Shown here in pieces: positions 1-9,888 of a stretch of 64,000 bases of DNA (positions within the stretch are counted from its first letter, which is position 1; every line of letters starts with the position of its first letter). The notes beneath the pieces were generated by a model, which was given only the letters and a program-made list of their open reading frames with translations, did not search any database and had not been told where the DNA came from. Where the stretch lies: the NCBI RefSeq assembly GCF_000518185.1, contig NZ_JADC01000009.1, positions 354,807-418,806 of the forward strand. Reading direction: 5' to 3'. This DNA is from Bartonella clarridgeiae ATCC 51734 (GTDB lineage Bacteria; Pseudomonadota; Alphaproteobacteria; Rhizobiales; Rhizobiaceae). The position numbers were made by a program, and so were the translations under genes.

Positions 1-1286
<1,286 letters not shown>

Positions 1287-1328
1287 AAAAAAAACAAAGG
1301 AAACTAGTAACTTCAAGCTACCAGTTTC
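1287..1328 (-). terminator. Rho-independent terminator of the porin gene
   Basis: On the minus strand a 10-bp stem (GAAACTGGTA pairing with TACTAGTTTC, one G-U pair; 1319-1328 with 1300-1309) closes a 9-nt loop. It is followed by CTTTG and eight T residues (to 1287). It starts 22 nt past the porin stop codon, the expected position for its terminator. Confidence 0.85.
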
Positions 1329-1350
1329 TATAAGCACAATTTTAAAGAGA

Positions 1351-2583
1351 TTAGAATGAACGTTGGAAACGAATCATACTTTGCAAAGCACTTCTTCCAT
1401 TCAACGCATTGTTGTAGCTTTTTATATTATTTTCTTTACTTTTAAAAGTACGGTCATCTTTCCAAGAAATATAAGTTATTTCAGGTGTAATAATAAATCC
1501 TGGAACCAGTTTATATGCAACATTAACGGATGTTGCGAAAGTTTTTATAGCGCTATAGGATACTTGAGCATTCAAATTTGCTTTTGGAGTGATTTTGTAA
1601 GTTGCACCACCCCATGCTGCCCACTTACCACCCCAATTTGCGTAGATGGTCGTATTTTGGCGCGACAATACATTATTAGTACCTACTGTATCTACTATAT
1701 AGTAATCTAAGTTATTTTTATAACCTCCCATTGCCCAAAGATTCAAATTATTATTAACATTAAAATCTACACGTGCCTTACCAGCCCATTTTTTGTAGTA
1801 AGCATCATAAGCAATAACAGTTGAAACACCACCCCATTTTTGCATAAATTTCATGCCAAATAAGATATTAGGGTTGTAGTCTTTTGTTTGTTTACTGGGA
1901 AGATCAGTATCATCAACACGAACAATTTTGCTATCTTTATCGATATAATAGTAGTTGATATTCTCACCAGCACTTGTTTTAAGAGAAGGGCCTGAAGCGT
2001 TACCCAATTCGACTCCTATAATAGCTGAAAAACCGGAATCAGCATTAAAAGTGTAAGAAATAACATTAGTACGTATATCACCTGCTGGTGCTATGCTGTC
2101 ATCATTCATAACTTTACCATAACCACCGGTCCAACTATTGAAGATTGTTTCGTCGAGACCTACACGAAAACCACCAAGTTCAATATAAGCAGCACGAAGT
2201 TGTCCACCAGAACTATCCTTTCCTTTACTCCATTGTGAACGAATTGCTGCGTATGAACGAAGTGTTCCTAATTCAGTTTCAGAAGCAGCTTGGAAAATAA
2301 GGGTTAAGCGTGAAGTTGTGCGATAAGTTTTTTGACTATTTGCTAAATCTGCATCGGTTTTCGCATCAATATTATCACCACCTGCAACATCAGCGCGGAC
2401 ATTACCAGAGACACGAATACACGTTTCTGTTCCAGGAATATAGAAATACCCTGAGCCGTATGCATCACAAGCACGTACATATTCTATAGGTTCTGGCTTT
2501 GCTGTAATGGCTGAAGCTGCTTGAGCTTCAAGAATTCCAGAAAGAACCAATGTAGAGCTTAAAAGGAAGGTTTTAATATTCAT
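1351..2583 (-). CDS. Outer-membrane porin (Rhizobiales Porin_2 family, Omp43-like)
   Basis: A 410-residue protein with a signal peptide (residues 1 to about 24, ending near EAQAASA). The Rhizobiales porin signature YVRACDAYGSGYFYIPGTE begins near residue 35, followed by CIRVSGNVRADV. The rest is typical of a 16-strand beta barrel: alternating aromatic/Gly strands and a C-terminal phenylalanine (IRFQRSF). These porins form general diffusion channels; in Bartonella the Omp43 paralogues are also reported to bind heme or host cells, but this cannot be assigned from sequence. A GGAGA Shine-Dalgarno sits about 7 nt before the ATG. A long AT-rich leader lies between it and the divergent tRNA gene. 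Confidence 0.93.
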   Translation of the reverse strand: MNIKTFLLSSTLVLSGILEAQAASAITAKPEPIEYVRACDAYGSGYFYIPGTETCIRVSGNVRADVAGGDNIDAKTDADLANSQKTYRTTSRLTLIFQAASETELGTLRSYAAIRSQWSKGKDSSGGQLRAAYIELGGFRVGLDETIFNSWTGGYGKVMNDDSIAPAGDIRTNVISYTFNADSGFSAIIGVELGNASGPSLKTSAGENINYYYIDKDSKIVRVDDTDLPSKQTKDYNPNILFGMKFMQKWGGVSTVIAYDAYYKKWAGKARVDFNVNNNLNLWAMGGYKNNLDYYIVDTVGTNNVLSRQNTTIYANWGGKWAAWGGATYKITPKANLNAQVSYSAIKTFATSVNVAYKLVPGFIITPEITYISWKDDRTFKSKENNIKSYNNALNGRSALQSMIRFQRSF

Positions 2584-2810
2584 AAATGATCTCCAGTTGG
2601 GTTATTATAATGTGTATAATATGTCTGCTTAATAAAAAATACGAGGGAACTAAACACAACATTACATAATGTTAACTATACAAATCTTTATTTGGAGATA
2701 CAAATATGAAATAATCTTGTTAAAAGTGATTCATACACTATTTAAGTTTTTGTGATAAAAAAGCAACATTCTTCCATTATTTTTTTGATCTAGTTAATTA
2801 GAACTAAAAT

Positions 2811-2847
2811 TTCAGATATTTTTGAAAAAAATCGAAAATATCTTGAA
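2811..2847. repeat. Inverted repeat between the porin and tRNA-Ser genes
   Basis: Perfect 9-bp arms AGATATTTT (2814-2822) and AAAATATCT (2835-2843) are separated by 12 nt, and a further TTC/GAA pairs beyond a single bulge. It lies 34 bp before the tRNA and about 230 bp upstream of the divergent porin start, so it could be an operator or upstream promoter element. No T-run suggests termination. Confidence 0.5.
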
Positions 2848-2880
2848 TTTTTTACTGATACTGTTTATGCAACCTTAGTT

Positions 2881-2971
2881 GGAGAGGTGGCCGAGTGGTC
2901 GAAGGCGCTCCCCTGCTAAGGGAGTAGAGCTCAAAAGGCTCTCGAGAGTTCGAATCTCTTCCTCTCCGCCA
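2881..2971 (+). tRNA. tRNA-Ser (anticodon GCU)
   Basis: The acceptor arms GGAGAGG and CCTCTCC pair fully, with discriminator G at 2968 and an encoded CCA at 2969-2971. The D arm (GCCGAGTGGTCGAAGGC), an anticodon stem CCCCT-GCT-AAGGG, a long variable arm (GAGCTCAAAAGGCTCTC) and the T arm GAGAGTTCGAATCTCTT are all present. The long variable arm and the GCT anticodon make it the serine tRNA that reads AGC/AGU. Confidence 0.97.
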
Positions 2972-3314
2972 TTTATAAACATAGTATATTTTTATGTTTT
3001 TTAAGCTTAAAACAGGTATAATTAAGATCTGAAAATAGGACTTTTGTTTCTATAAAGCGTTTTTTTTTAATTTCAACTTTCTTCATTTAATTTTTTTAAA
3101 GCTCTACTATAGAAAAAAGCCGTAAATGAAGTATCATTAATTTCATGGCTAAATGATGAGCTAATAAATTTGAGTGTAAAATGCCAAATTGCTCTACAGA
3201 ATACAGAAATAGCTATAATAAAAAAACAATTTTATTTGAAAAAGTTTATTGGAAAGCTTTGACTTTCGGATTAAATCAAGCCTTTTCTCAGAAAAAGATG
3301 TTGTATTATATGTG
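2972..3314. other. Non-coding spacer between tRNA-Ser and the heme operon end
   Basis: 343 AT-rich bases with no open frame. A small stem (CTTTTC/GAAAAAG near 3282-3297) lies just past the hmuV stop but lacks a T-run, so I do not call it a terminator. Nothing else is recognisable. Confidence 0.5.
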
Positions 3315-4109
3315 TTATAAATGAGATGCTGTTTGTGGTAGTATGAAAGGAATGTTTTTTTTAGGTATTTCAGAAACCCTGAGCGAGCAATGATAAGCTT
3401 TACGCAGATTTTCTGTTGTTAAAACAGTGGAAGCATCTCCTTCACAATAAATTTTTCCTTGTTTTAATAATATCATTTTATCTGCATAATGAGCAGCAAG
3501 ATTGAGATCATGTAGAACAGCAAGAACACCACCACCACAATGAGAAAAATTTTTTATAATATTCATGACAATAAGCTGATGTTGTATATCAAGGTTGGCA
3601 ATAGGTTCATCTAATATTAGCCAACGAGCAACTCCATTATAAACGGGATCCCATATTTGGCAAAGTACACGAGCAAGTTGGACTCTAGCTTGTTCACCAC
3701 CAGATAATTGATGATAATATCGGTTTCCATAGTCTGCTAAACCAACACGTTTTAAGGCTTTTTGGGGGAGGCTTTTTAATTGAGCTTCTGTGATGTTAAC
3801 TTGGTTGATAGAAAGACCAAGTCTTACCACTTCATGAACCAAAAATGGAAATGCTAGTGTCGTTGATTGGGGCAAAACTGCACGTATCATTGCCATTTTA
3901 TTAGCTTGTGTTTTTTTGATATCATGGCCATTCAGAGTCATTTTGCCATTATAAGGAATTTCTCCACTAAGTGCTTTTATAAAGGTACTTTTTCCAGATC
4001 CATTTGGACCAATAATGATAGTGAGAGCCCCACTTTTAGCTTGAAGATGAACATGATTAAGAATATATGTCTTCCCGCGTTGAATACAGATATTAATTGC
4101 CTCAATCAT
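3315..4109 (-). CDS. hmuV: Hemin ABC transporter ATP-binding protein HmuV/HutD
   Basis: A 264-residue ABC ATPase that powers heme import across the inner membrane with HmuU. It has Walker A GPNGSGKST near residue 35, the signature LSGGEQARVQLARVL near 140, and Walker B WLILDEP with a following D-loop (ANLD). The frame is open further upstream, but that region lies inside hmuU and encodes no family sequence. The ATG at 4109 overlaps the hmuU stop as ATGA and begins MIEAINI, the expected amino end. It is the last gene of the heme operon. Confidence 0.94.
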   Translation of the reverse strand: MIEAINICIQRGKTYILNHVHLQAKSGALTIIIGPNGSGKSTFIKALSGEIPYNGKMTLNGHDIKKTQANKMAMIRAVLPQSTTLAFPFLVHEVVRLGLSINQVNITEAQLKSLPQKALKRVGLADYGNRYYHQLSGGEQARVQLARVLCQIWDPVYNGVARWLILDEPIANLDIQHQLIVMNIIKNFSHCGGGVLAVLHDLNLAAHYADKMILLKQGKIYCEGDASTVLTTENLRKAYHCSLRVSEIPKKNIPFILPQTASHL

Positions 4110-5203
4110 GAAAAATTTATCCCTCGTTGGTGTATAAGGATCCAAAGGAAAAAAGGCGCACCAAAAAGTGCTGTGACAATTCCAATGGGTAATTCTGCTG
4201 GAGCAATAATACAACGCGCAAAGGTATCAGAAAAAGTGAGTAATGTTGCTCCTAAGAGAGCAGAACAGGGAATGAGATAGCGGTGATCAGGACCAATAAG
4301 CAGACGTAAAATATGTGGAACAACAATACCAATAAAACCAATACCACCACTGACAGCAACTGCCCCTCCACACATGAGAGCGACAAGTAAAACAGCAATA
4401 TTTTTAATCCGTTGAATATGAAAACCAATATGTTGAGCGATAGCTTCTCCCAGTGCGAGTGCATTAAGCGCATGTGATAAAAAGGGAGAAAAAAGCAGAC
4501 CAATCCAAACAATAGGTAAGATAAGGCCAACTTTTAACCATGTGGCACCCGAAAGAGAACCAAGATTCCAAAAAGTAATATCACGCAATTGTTGATCATT
4601 GGCAGTAAAAATTAAACTTCCAACGATAGCGCTACTGAGAGCACTAAGAGCAATACCTGCAAGAAGCATTGTTGCAATAGAAGTAAAACTTTGTCGTGTT
4701 GCTATTACATAGAGAACTATTGTTGATAAAAGACCACCCAAAAATGCACCTATGACAATTTTGTAAGATTCCAGAAGAGGAATAAAAAAAGGTGGGAAGG
4801 AAATACCAATAACAATGGCTAATACAGCTCCGAGACTCGCACCTGCTGATACACCTACGATTCCAGGATCTGCAAGAGGATTACGAAAGAGTCCTTGCAT
4901 AATAACGCCAGAAACAGCAAGAGTTGCACCAACCAATGAACTTAAGATAATACGGGGTAGTCTTATATCGATAAGTATAAGATAATCATATGTCTTACTA
5001 CCTACTGAAAAATCTTGTGTAAGAATTACATGAATGAGATTAATGAGAGAAGCATTTGATGCACCACTGAATAGCGCGCTAAAAATACTGAAGATAAGGA
5101 TCGCTATTAAACTTAATAGTGCAATTTTTCCTCGATTGGTGGGTTTTTCTTTCGTATTTTCTATTATTTCAGATATATGCGCTGTAGAAATATTCTCAAC
5201 CAT
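4106..5203 (-). CDS. hmuU: Hemin ABC transporter permease HmuU (FecCD family)
   Basis: A 365-residue polytopic inner-membrane permease with about ten hydrophobic spans. FecCD-family landmarks are present: IRLPRIILSSLVGATLAVSG (about 88-107), QGLFRNPLADPGIVGVSAGA (about 112-131), and the cytoplasmic ATPase-coupling segment near GEAIAQHIG. A charged 28-residue cytosolic tail precedes the first span. It begins 6 nt after hmuT and ends overlapping hmuV by ATGA, so the three genes are translationally coupled. Confidence 0.94.
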   Translation of the reverse strand: MVENISTAHISEIIENTKEKPTNRGKIALLSLIAILIFSIFSALFSGASNASLINLIHVILTQDFSVGSKTYDYLILIDIRLPRIILSSLVGATLAVSGVIMQGLFRNPLADPGIVGVSAGASLGAVLAIVIGISFPPFFIPLLESYKIVIGAFLGGLLSTIVLYVIATRQSFTSIATMLLAGIALSALSSAIVGSLIFTANDQQLRDITFWNLGSLSGATWLKVGLILPIVWIGLLFSPFLSHALNALALGEAIAQHIGFHIQRIKNIAVLLVALMCGGAVAVSGGIGFIGIVVPHILRLLIGPDHRYLIPCSALLGATLLTFSDTFARCIIAPAELPIGIVTALFGAPFFLWILIHQRGINFS

Positions 5204-5209
5204 TTTCTC

Positions 5210-6112
5210 TCAACTTTTGCCATTTTGTTCTGTGCTATAAAGCATATTAATAAGTTCTTTTGATGCGTCTGCGGTGCGTGGACCAAAACCTAAAAAATAC
5301 ATGGCATCTATTTGTTTAATGGCATGATTTTGAGCTGCAGGTGTTCCTTGAATTGCTGGTATAGCTAAAATTGTATCAATTTTAGTTGAATTTCCACTGT
5401 GATTTACAAACAAGATGAAATCAGGATTTGATTTTAATAACGATTCATTATTTAAAAGTTTGTATCCTTTATAATCAGAAATGGCATTTATACCTCCTGA
5501 AAGTTTTATCATACTGTCAGCTGCAGTATCTGTTCCAGATACCATAACGCTTCCGTTTTGTACTGAAAAAATGAAAAGAACGCGTTTTGGGTTAGTTATT
5601 TTTGTTAAAAGTTTATCATTATTCATAAAATTACGGTTCAATTTTTCAATCAGTTCAGTTGCTTGAACTTCTCGATGTAGAGCTTTACCAACAAGGCGAA
5701 TTTTTTCTATGACACTTTCACGAGAAAAGTTTTCTGGTATGATTACGAGAGGGATTGATGTTTTTTTGAGAACATCAATTGTTGAAGGAGGACCGCTTCC
5801 TTCAATAAGTAATATACCTTCTGGAGAAAGAGATAAAATACTTTCAGGTGAAAGATTACGCATATATCCAAGTTCAGGAAGTTTGAGTGCAGCTTGTGGA
5901 TAGATACTTGTACTGTCACGGGCTACAAGTTGATCTTGAGCCCCTAATGCATAAACAGTTTCTGTAAGAGCGCCACCAACAGAAACAATTCGTGCATTTT
6001 CAGGAAAACTTGTTGTGGGTTCAGCAATTACTTGTCTAGAAAAACAAGTAAAGGAGAACAACAAACACAAAAGAAAAAGGCTTGATATTTTATGCAAAAC
6101 AGGTATCAACAT
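5210..6112 (-). CDS. hmuT: Periplasmic heme-binding protein HmuT
   Basis: A 300-residue substrate-binding protein (cobalamin/Fe3+-siderophore type) that takes heme from the outer-membrane receptor to HmuUV. A signal peptide covers about residues 1-30 (a hydrophobic LFLLCLLFSF core, cleavage near VIA). RIVSVGGALTETVYALGAQ and the PELGYMRNLSPE segment with the likely heme-ligand tyrosine match HmuT proteins. It starts 14 nt after hemS and ends 6 nt before hmuU. Confidence 0.93.
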   Translation of the reverse strand: MLIPVLHKISSLFLLCLLFSFTCFSRQVIAEPTTSFPENARIVSVGGALTETVYALGAQDQLVARDSTSIYPQAALKLPELGYMRNLSPESILSLSPEGILLIEGSGPPSTIDVLKKTSIPLVIIPENFSRESVIEKIRLVGKALHREVQATELIEKLNRNFMNNDKLLTKITNPKRVLFIFSVQNGSVMVSGTDTAADSMIKLSGGINAISDYKGYKLLNNESLLKSNPDFILFVNHSGNSTKIDTILAIPAIQGTPAAQNHAIKQIDAMYFLGFGPRTADASKELINMLYSTEQNGKS

Positions 6113-6126
6113 CTAAGTCTTATCCT

Positions 6127-7170
6127 TTAAGTAACCTTTATTTCTTGGTATAAAGGCAAATCATTCAATAGAGAACGCCAATTTTCACATTCTTTTTGAC
6201 CTTCTTTTCGCATGCCAAAGAATTGAACAATCATTTCACCATTTTGATCAAAAACTTCAAGAGAACTGACATAACCCTCGCTTATAGGTTTACGAACATG
6301 CCATACTTTGTTAACGCCAGAAACAAGCATATGTAAATGAAATTTTTCATCGAGAATATTGAGCCAAGGTCCCATTTGTTTAATATTTTTAATTTGCCCA
6401 CTGAAAATTTGGATGCAGCCTTTATTGCCAACAAAACACATAATTGGTATTTCTTGTTGAACGGCTTTGTTCAACATAATTTCAATAGATTCTAAACTTA
6501 ATTCATCAGTAAACTCGTTTCCAGCGTGTTTTACAGCATCATGTCGACCAATTTTAAATTCGGCAGTAATTTCATGGAGCTGATGCACATCAGTCATTTT
6601 TCTCCAACGGTCACGAAATTTCTCAATATCCAAATTTTTTGTATCATATTGTATAGGTGCAGGAGTAGGAAGAATATCAAGAGCAGATGATTGATCTTCA
6701 TGGAGCAATTTTTCAATAAGTGCATTCCATTGTTCTATATTTGTCATATCTTTAGAATAGACTTTAAAAATAGCGGTACCGTATTGATCAAAAAATTGTA
6801 GGCTCTTTGTAGGTTTTCCAAAAACCATCATTTCATATTCAAAACCAAATTCCCATTTTTTGGGGAAAATACGCAAATCAATTTCTCCAAATGTCATAGG
6901 GATATATTCATTCAGAATAATTTTTTCAAAACATCCTGTTTTTTCATGAACGGCATATTCATTGCGTGTTAATGCCATGACGGTTTCAACTTTAGGAGCA
7001 TTTTCAAGGAGAATAGGAATGTCAACTTTTAATCTTTTTGCTTTCCCGATTGTACGATAAGCTGCGATGAATTCTGCTTCAGATATACCAATCGAAGTAG
7101 CAAAATCACGATTGCGCATATCTTTTTTTTCTTCACGCAGTTTAATAATCATTTCAGCTGTATAAGACAT
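6127..7170 (-). CDS. hemS: Cytoplasmic heme-handling/degrading protein HemS
   Basis: A 347-residue HemS/HmuS protein, which receives imported heme in the cytoplasm and is known in relatives as a heme carrier or heme-degrading enzyme. The family's internal duplication is visible: FFDQYGTAIFKVYSKD in the first half and VFDQNGEMIVQFFGMRKEG in the second. The central IPIMCFVGNKGCIQIFSG motif is conserved, preceded by a His-containing helix (GRHDAVKHAG). The start is ATG at 7170 with AAGGAAAG upstream. It is first in the hemS-hmuTUV run, behind an attenuator-like hairpin. Confidence 0.94.
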   Translation of the reverse strand: MSYTAEMIIKLREEKKDMRNRDFATSIGISEAEFIAAYRTIGKAKRLKVDIPILLENAPKVETVMALTRNEYAVHEKTGCFEKIILNEYIPMTFGEIDLRIFPKKWEFGFEYEMMVFGKPTKSLQFFDQYGTAIFKVYSKDMTNIEQWNALIEKLLHEDQSSALDILPTPAPIQYDTKNLDIEKFRDRWRKMTDVHQLHEITAEFKIGRHDAVKHAGNEFTDELSLESIEIMLNKAVQQEIPIMCFVGNKGCIQIFSGQIKNIKQMGPWLNILDEKFHLHMLVSGVNKVWHVRKPISEGYVSSLEVFDQNGEMIVQFFGMRKEGQKECENWRSLLNDLPLYQEIKVT

Positions 7171-7212
7171 AGACTTTCCTTACTTTATTTAGAGTCAATT
7201 TTACTTCATCCT

Positions 7213-7250
7213 AAAAAACTACGCTGAGCCATTGTAAACAATGACCCAGC
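7213..7250 (-). terminator. Terminator or attenuator hairpin between hutA and hemS
   Basis: The arms 7250-7238 and 7235-7223 pair over 13 bp (two G-U pairs) around a 2-nt spacer. On the minus strand the stem is followed by GTAG and six T residues (7218-7213). Its T-run ends only 42 nt before the hemS ATG, which leaves no room for a full promoter between hairpin and gene. hemS transcription must therefore read through this structure, either from hutA or from a promoter at 7251-7428. Confidence 0.75.
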
Positions 7251-7428
7251 CTGCCAAATAAATAAATTGCTACTATTAATAATAAAAAAAATTGAATCTG
7301 ATAAATTAAAAATATTTATAATCCTTTTCTCAATTTTTAGATTAGAATCAAGTAAGGATTAAAACGCAATAACATACCCTTTTCTCAATTATGATTTCCT
7401 CAATAGTTTAAAGACTTGACAGCAATAG

Positions 7429-9630
7429 TTAAAATTTTTGCACATACGATACCTTAAAGTTACGACCAGGCTGACTGAAATAATCTTTTGGTGGTAGTGG
7501 TTGACGTTTAGGTATAGGAGAAGGAGAAGGCAGATCAGTTGCATTCCAATATTTTTGGTCAAAAAGATTATAAATACCAGCTCTTATAACTGGACCTTTT
7601 TCACCGAAAGGTTTCCACCAACCCAATATATCAACTACACCATAACCTGGAACTTTAGCGTAATCAGAATCTCCTTCCACTTTATCACGCTTAGCAGCTA
7701 AAGTAAGTACAACATCTGTTCCCCAAATTTCTTTCTCATATCCTAATCCAAAAACTGTTTTAAAAGCTGGGATTGAGTTAAGATATTCATCTTTATCGAG
7801 ATCTTTTCCTTCTACATAAGCAAGGGAAACATTACTGTAAAAACCATTCATCAAGGTGAAATGTGCTTTCGTTTCGACACCAGAAACACGCACATGTGCA
7901 CGGTTTATATAATGTTTGCGAGCATATATAAATTCTTGTGAAGGCCCCTTATCTATAACATCAATAAAGTTCTTATATTCATTGGTGAAAACACTGAAAG
8001 AACCATTAAAATGCATATTTTTGTATTGTAAACCAATATCATATCCATTACTAGTTTCTGGTTTAAGATTAGGATTTCCAATCATATAATAAAAAGAAGG
8101 TTTGATAAAGGTTAAGTAAAGCTCCGAAACACTCGGCGCACGAAAAGCCTGTGCCCATTGAGTATAAAATAATACTTGATTATTAGCATCCCATTCCATC
8201 CGTATTTTGGGAGAAAAATGTGAGCTACTATTTTCTTTAGGCATTATTCTGGAACCTAATGCTTTTTCAAAAGCAGGTGTCTTTTGAGGGATATGTTTAT
8301 ACCAATCATAACGTATTCCAGGGATAAAACGAATATCATTGTTAGAAAAACCAATTTCGTCTTCGAAAGCCAAACCAAAACCGTGGCTATTTGTATCAGG
8401 TGCATCTGATTTGTTCGTACCTAGGAATACACATCCACGCTCATTTCCTCTTAAATGACAATTATCTTTACCCGATGCATATTGATGAAATTTAGAAGCA
8501 AAAACATTTGTAGCAAACTTTAACTTATGATTTACAGAACCAATATCAAGTTTTTTAAAACTATGAGCATTAAAGCCATAACCAGTATTGCGCATAAAGT
8601 TATCTCTTAAATAATCTCCTTTTGGTGCTTGTATACGATACCCATTTAAGGTGTGATTATTTGATTGTTTTTGCCAATAAAATTGCCCATGAAATGCATC
8701 AAAAGTAGCATCTCCATTGCCGTTATAATCATAGGAGACAGAAAAACGTTTACGGTGTGTGTGTTTCTCATTGTAAACAGATTTTGGCAAAAATATTTCA
8801 GTTGAAGTATTCAATGAATGAGTTTCTTTATTGTAAGCAAAGCGCTCTGCTGTAAAGCCAAGCCGATGATTATCATTAAGATATTGATGGACTTTAAAAA
8901 GCAAATTATTTTTATCAAAGTCAGCAGGATTTTCACGTGTGCGCTTATCTCCATAACTCTCTACAGTACCCATGTTTTTACGTTGATGACCTTCTGTACG
9001 AGAACCCTGAAAAAGCAATAAGATTTGATTCGCACGCACTGCAAAAGCTTGATCTACGTGCCAACTTTTATCAACAGAATTGTAGCTTCCTTTTGTAAGG
9101 GCACCCCAGTTTTTTTCTTTTGTGAGGAGGTCTTCAGGATTAAGAGTGCGCAATGCAATAATCCCACCTAGTGCACCAGAACCATGAATACTAGAATCCG
9201 AACCACGAACAATATCAATTGTAGAAAGTGAATTAAAGGTAAATGCGGAACTTCCACCTTTAATACCACGTACCCCATCATTAAGCCATGGAAGAGGAAT
9301 ACCATCCATCGTTGTTAAAACACGATTGGAATTTAGACCACGAATTATAAAACTATTATTATCTGTACTATAGTTTATAGAGGGATTAAGATGGTTGACA
9401 TCGTAAATATCATTTATTTGTTTTTTATCAATATTTTGAACAGTTTCACGATCAGTCAAGACCGTCGCTTTATTCAAAGGATTTTCTATTTTTTTTTCAA
9501 TTACAATTGGCTTAAGTTTAGTTATAAAATCCTTATCGTTGTTTTGTGCAAAAACAAATGAAGGCATGTAAACTGATAATAGCATAGATAAAGTTACATA
9601 TCTTTTATAGACATTTCGTTTTATTCGCAT
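7429..9630 (-). CDS. hutA: TonB-dependent outer-membrane heme receptor HutA
   Basis: A 733-residue receptor that brings heme across the outer membrane using TonB energy. A signal peptide covers residues 1-28 (MPSFVFA-Q). The plug domain spans about residues 55-165 (FIIRGLNSNRVLTTMDGIP, IVRGSDSSIHGSGALGG). A 22-strand barrel follows and ends in the phenylalanine signature VSYVQKF. The heme-receptor FRAP and NPNL boxes (AFRAPSVSELY, GNPNLKPETS) are present, but I see no histidine between them, where other heme receptors usually carry one. It is divergent from tonB and followed by the heme transport genes. Confidence 0.93.
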   Translation of the reverse strand: MRIKRNVYKRYVTLSMLLSVYMPSFVFAQNNDKDFITKLKPIVIEKKIENPLNKATVLTDRETVQNIDKKQINDIYDVNHLNPSINYSTDNNSFIIRGLNSNRVLTTMDGIPLPWLNDGVRGIKGGSSAFTFNSLSTIDIVRGSDSSIHGSGALGGIIALRTLNPEDLLTKEKNWGALTKGSYNSVDKSWHVDQAFAVRANQILLLFQGSRTEGHQRKNMGTVESYGDKRTRENPADFDKNNLLFKVHQYLNDNHRLGFTAERFAYNKETHSLNTSTEIFLPKSVYNEKHTHRKRFSVSYDYNGNGDATFDAFHGQFYWQKQSNNHTLNGYRIQAPKGDYLRDNFMRNTGYGFNAHSFKKLDIGSVNHKLKFATNVFASKFHQYASGKDNCHLRGNERGCVFLGTNKSDAPDTNSHGFGLAFEDEIGFSNNDIRFIPGIRYDWYKHIPQKTPAFEKALGSRIMPKENSSSHFSPKIRMEWDANNQVLFYTQWAQAFRAPSVSELYLTFIKPSFYYMIGNPNLKPETSNGYDIGLQYKNMHFNGSFSVFTNEYKNFIDVIDKGPSQEFIYARKHYINRAHVRVSGVETKAHFTLMNGFYSNVSLAYVEGKDLDKDEYLNSIPAFKTVFGLGYEKEIWGTDVVLTLAAKRDKVEGDSDYAKVPGYGVVDILGWWKPFGEKGPVIRAGIYNLFDQKYWNATDLPSPSPIPKRQPLPPKDYFSQPGRNFKVSYVQKF

Positions 9631-9756
9631 AGTTCACCATAATTTTTCTTAAAAACACCCCCTCTATACCTAAATACTTTAAGTTATCACATGCTAAAAC
9701 ATTCGCCTTACTAATTACACAATCTGATTACATAATTAATGAGTCAAATATAATTG

Positions 9757-9771
9757 TGATTCATAATATCA
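9757..9771. promoter_or_regulatory. Iron-responsive (RirA/IRO-type) box candidate between hutA and tonB
   Basis: TGATTCATAATATCA fits exactly the TGA-N9-TCA pattern described for the Rhizobiales iron-Rhodo box recognised by RirA. It also overlaps a wider inverted pair, ATGAGTCA at 9739-9746 and TGATTCAT at 9757-9764. It lies 127 bp from hutA and 118 bp from tonB, so it could serve both promoters. The pattern is short and AT-rich, so this is a candidate only. Confidence 0.45.
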
Positions 9772-9888
9772 ACGCGATAATATTAAACATGATAAAAATC
9801 GTCAAGAAAAAAGTTGCGCTTTGAGGACAGCCTCTTTTAATAGAACTGGGCATCAACTATTTAGCTTAGAATGGTGGTGGAGGAGATT

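Noticed and set aside
3315..4214. hmuV starting at 4214 with a 35-residue extension
   Set aside because: The extension is the antiphase reading of the hmuU end; ATG 4109 overlaps the hmuU stop as ATGA and gives the normal amino end.
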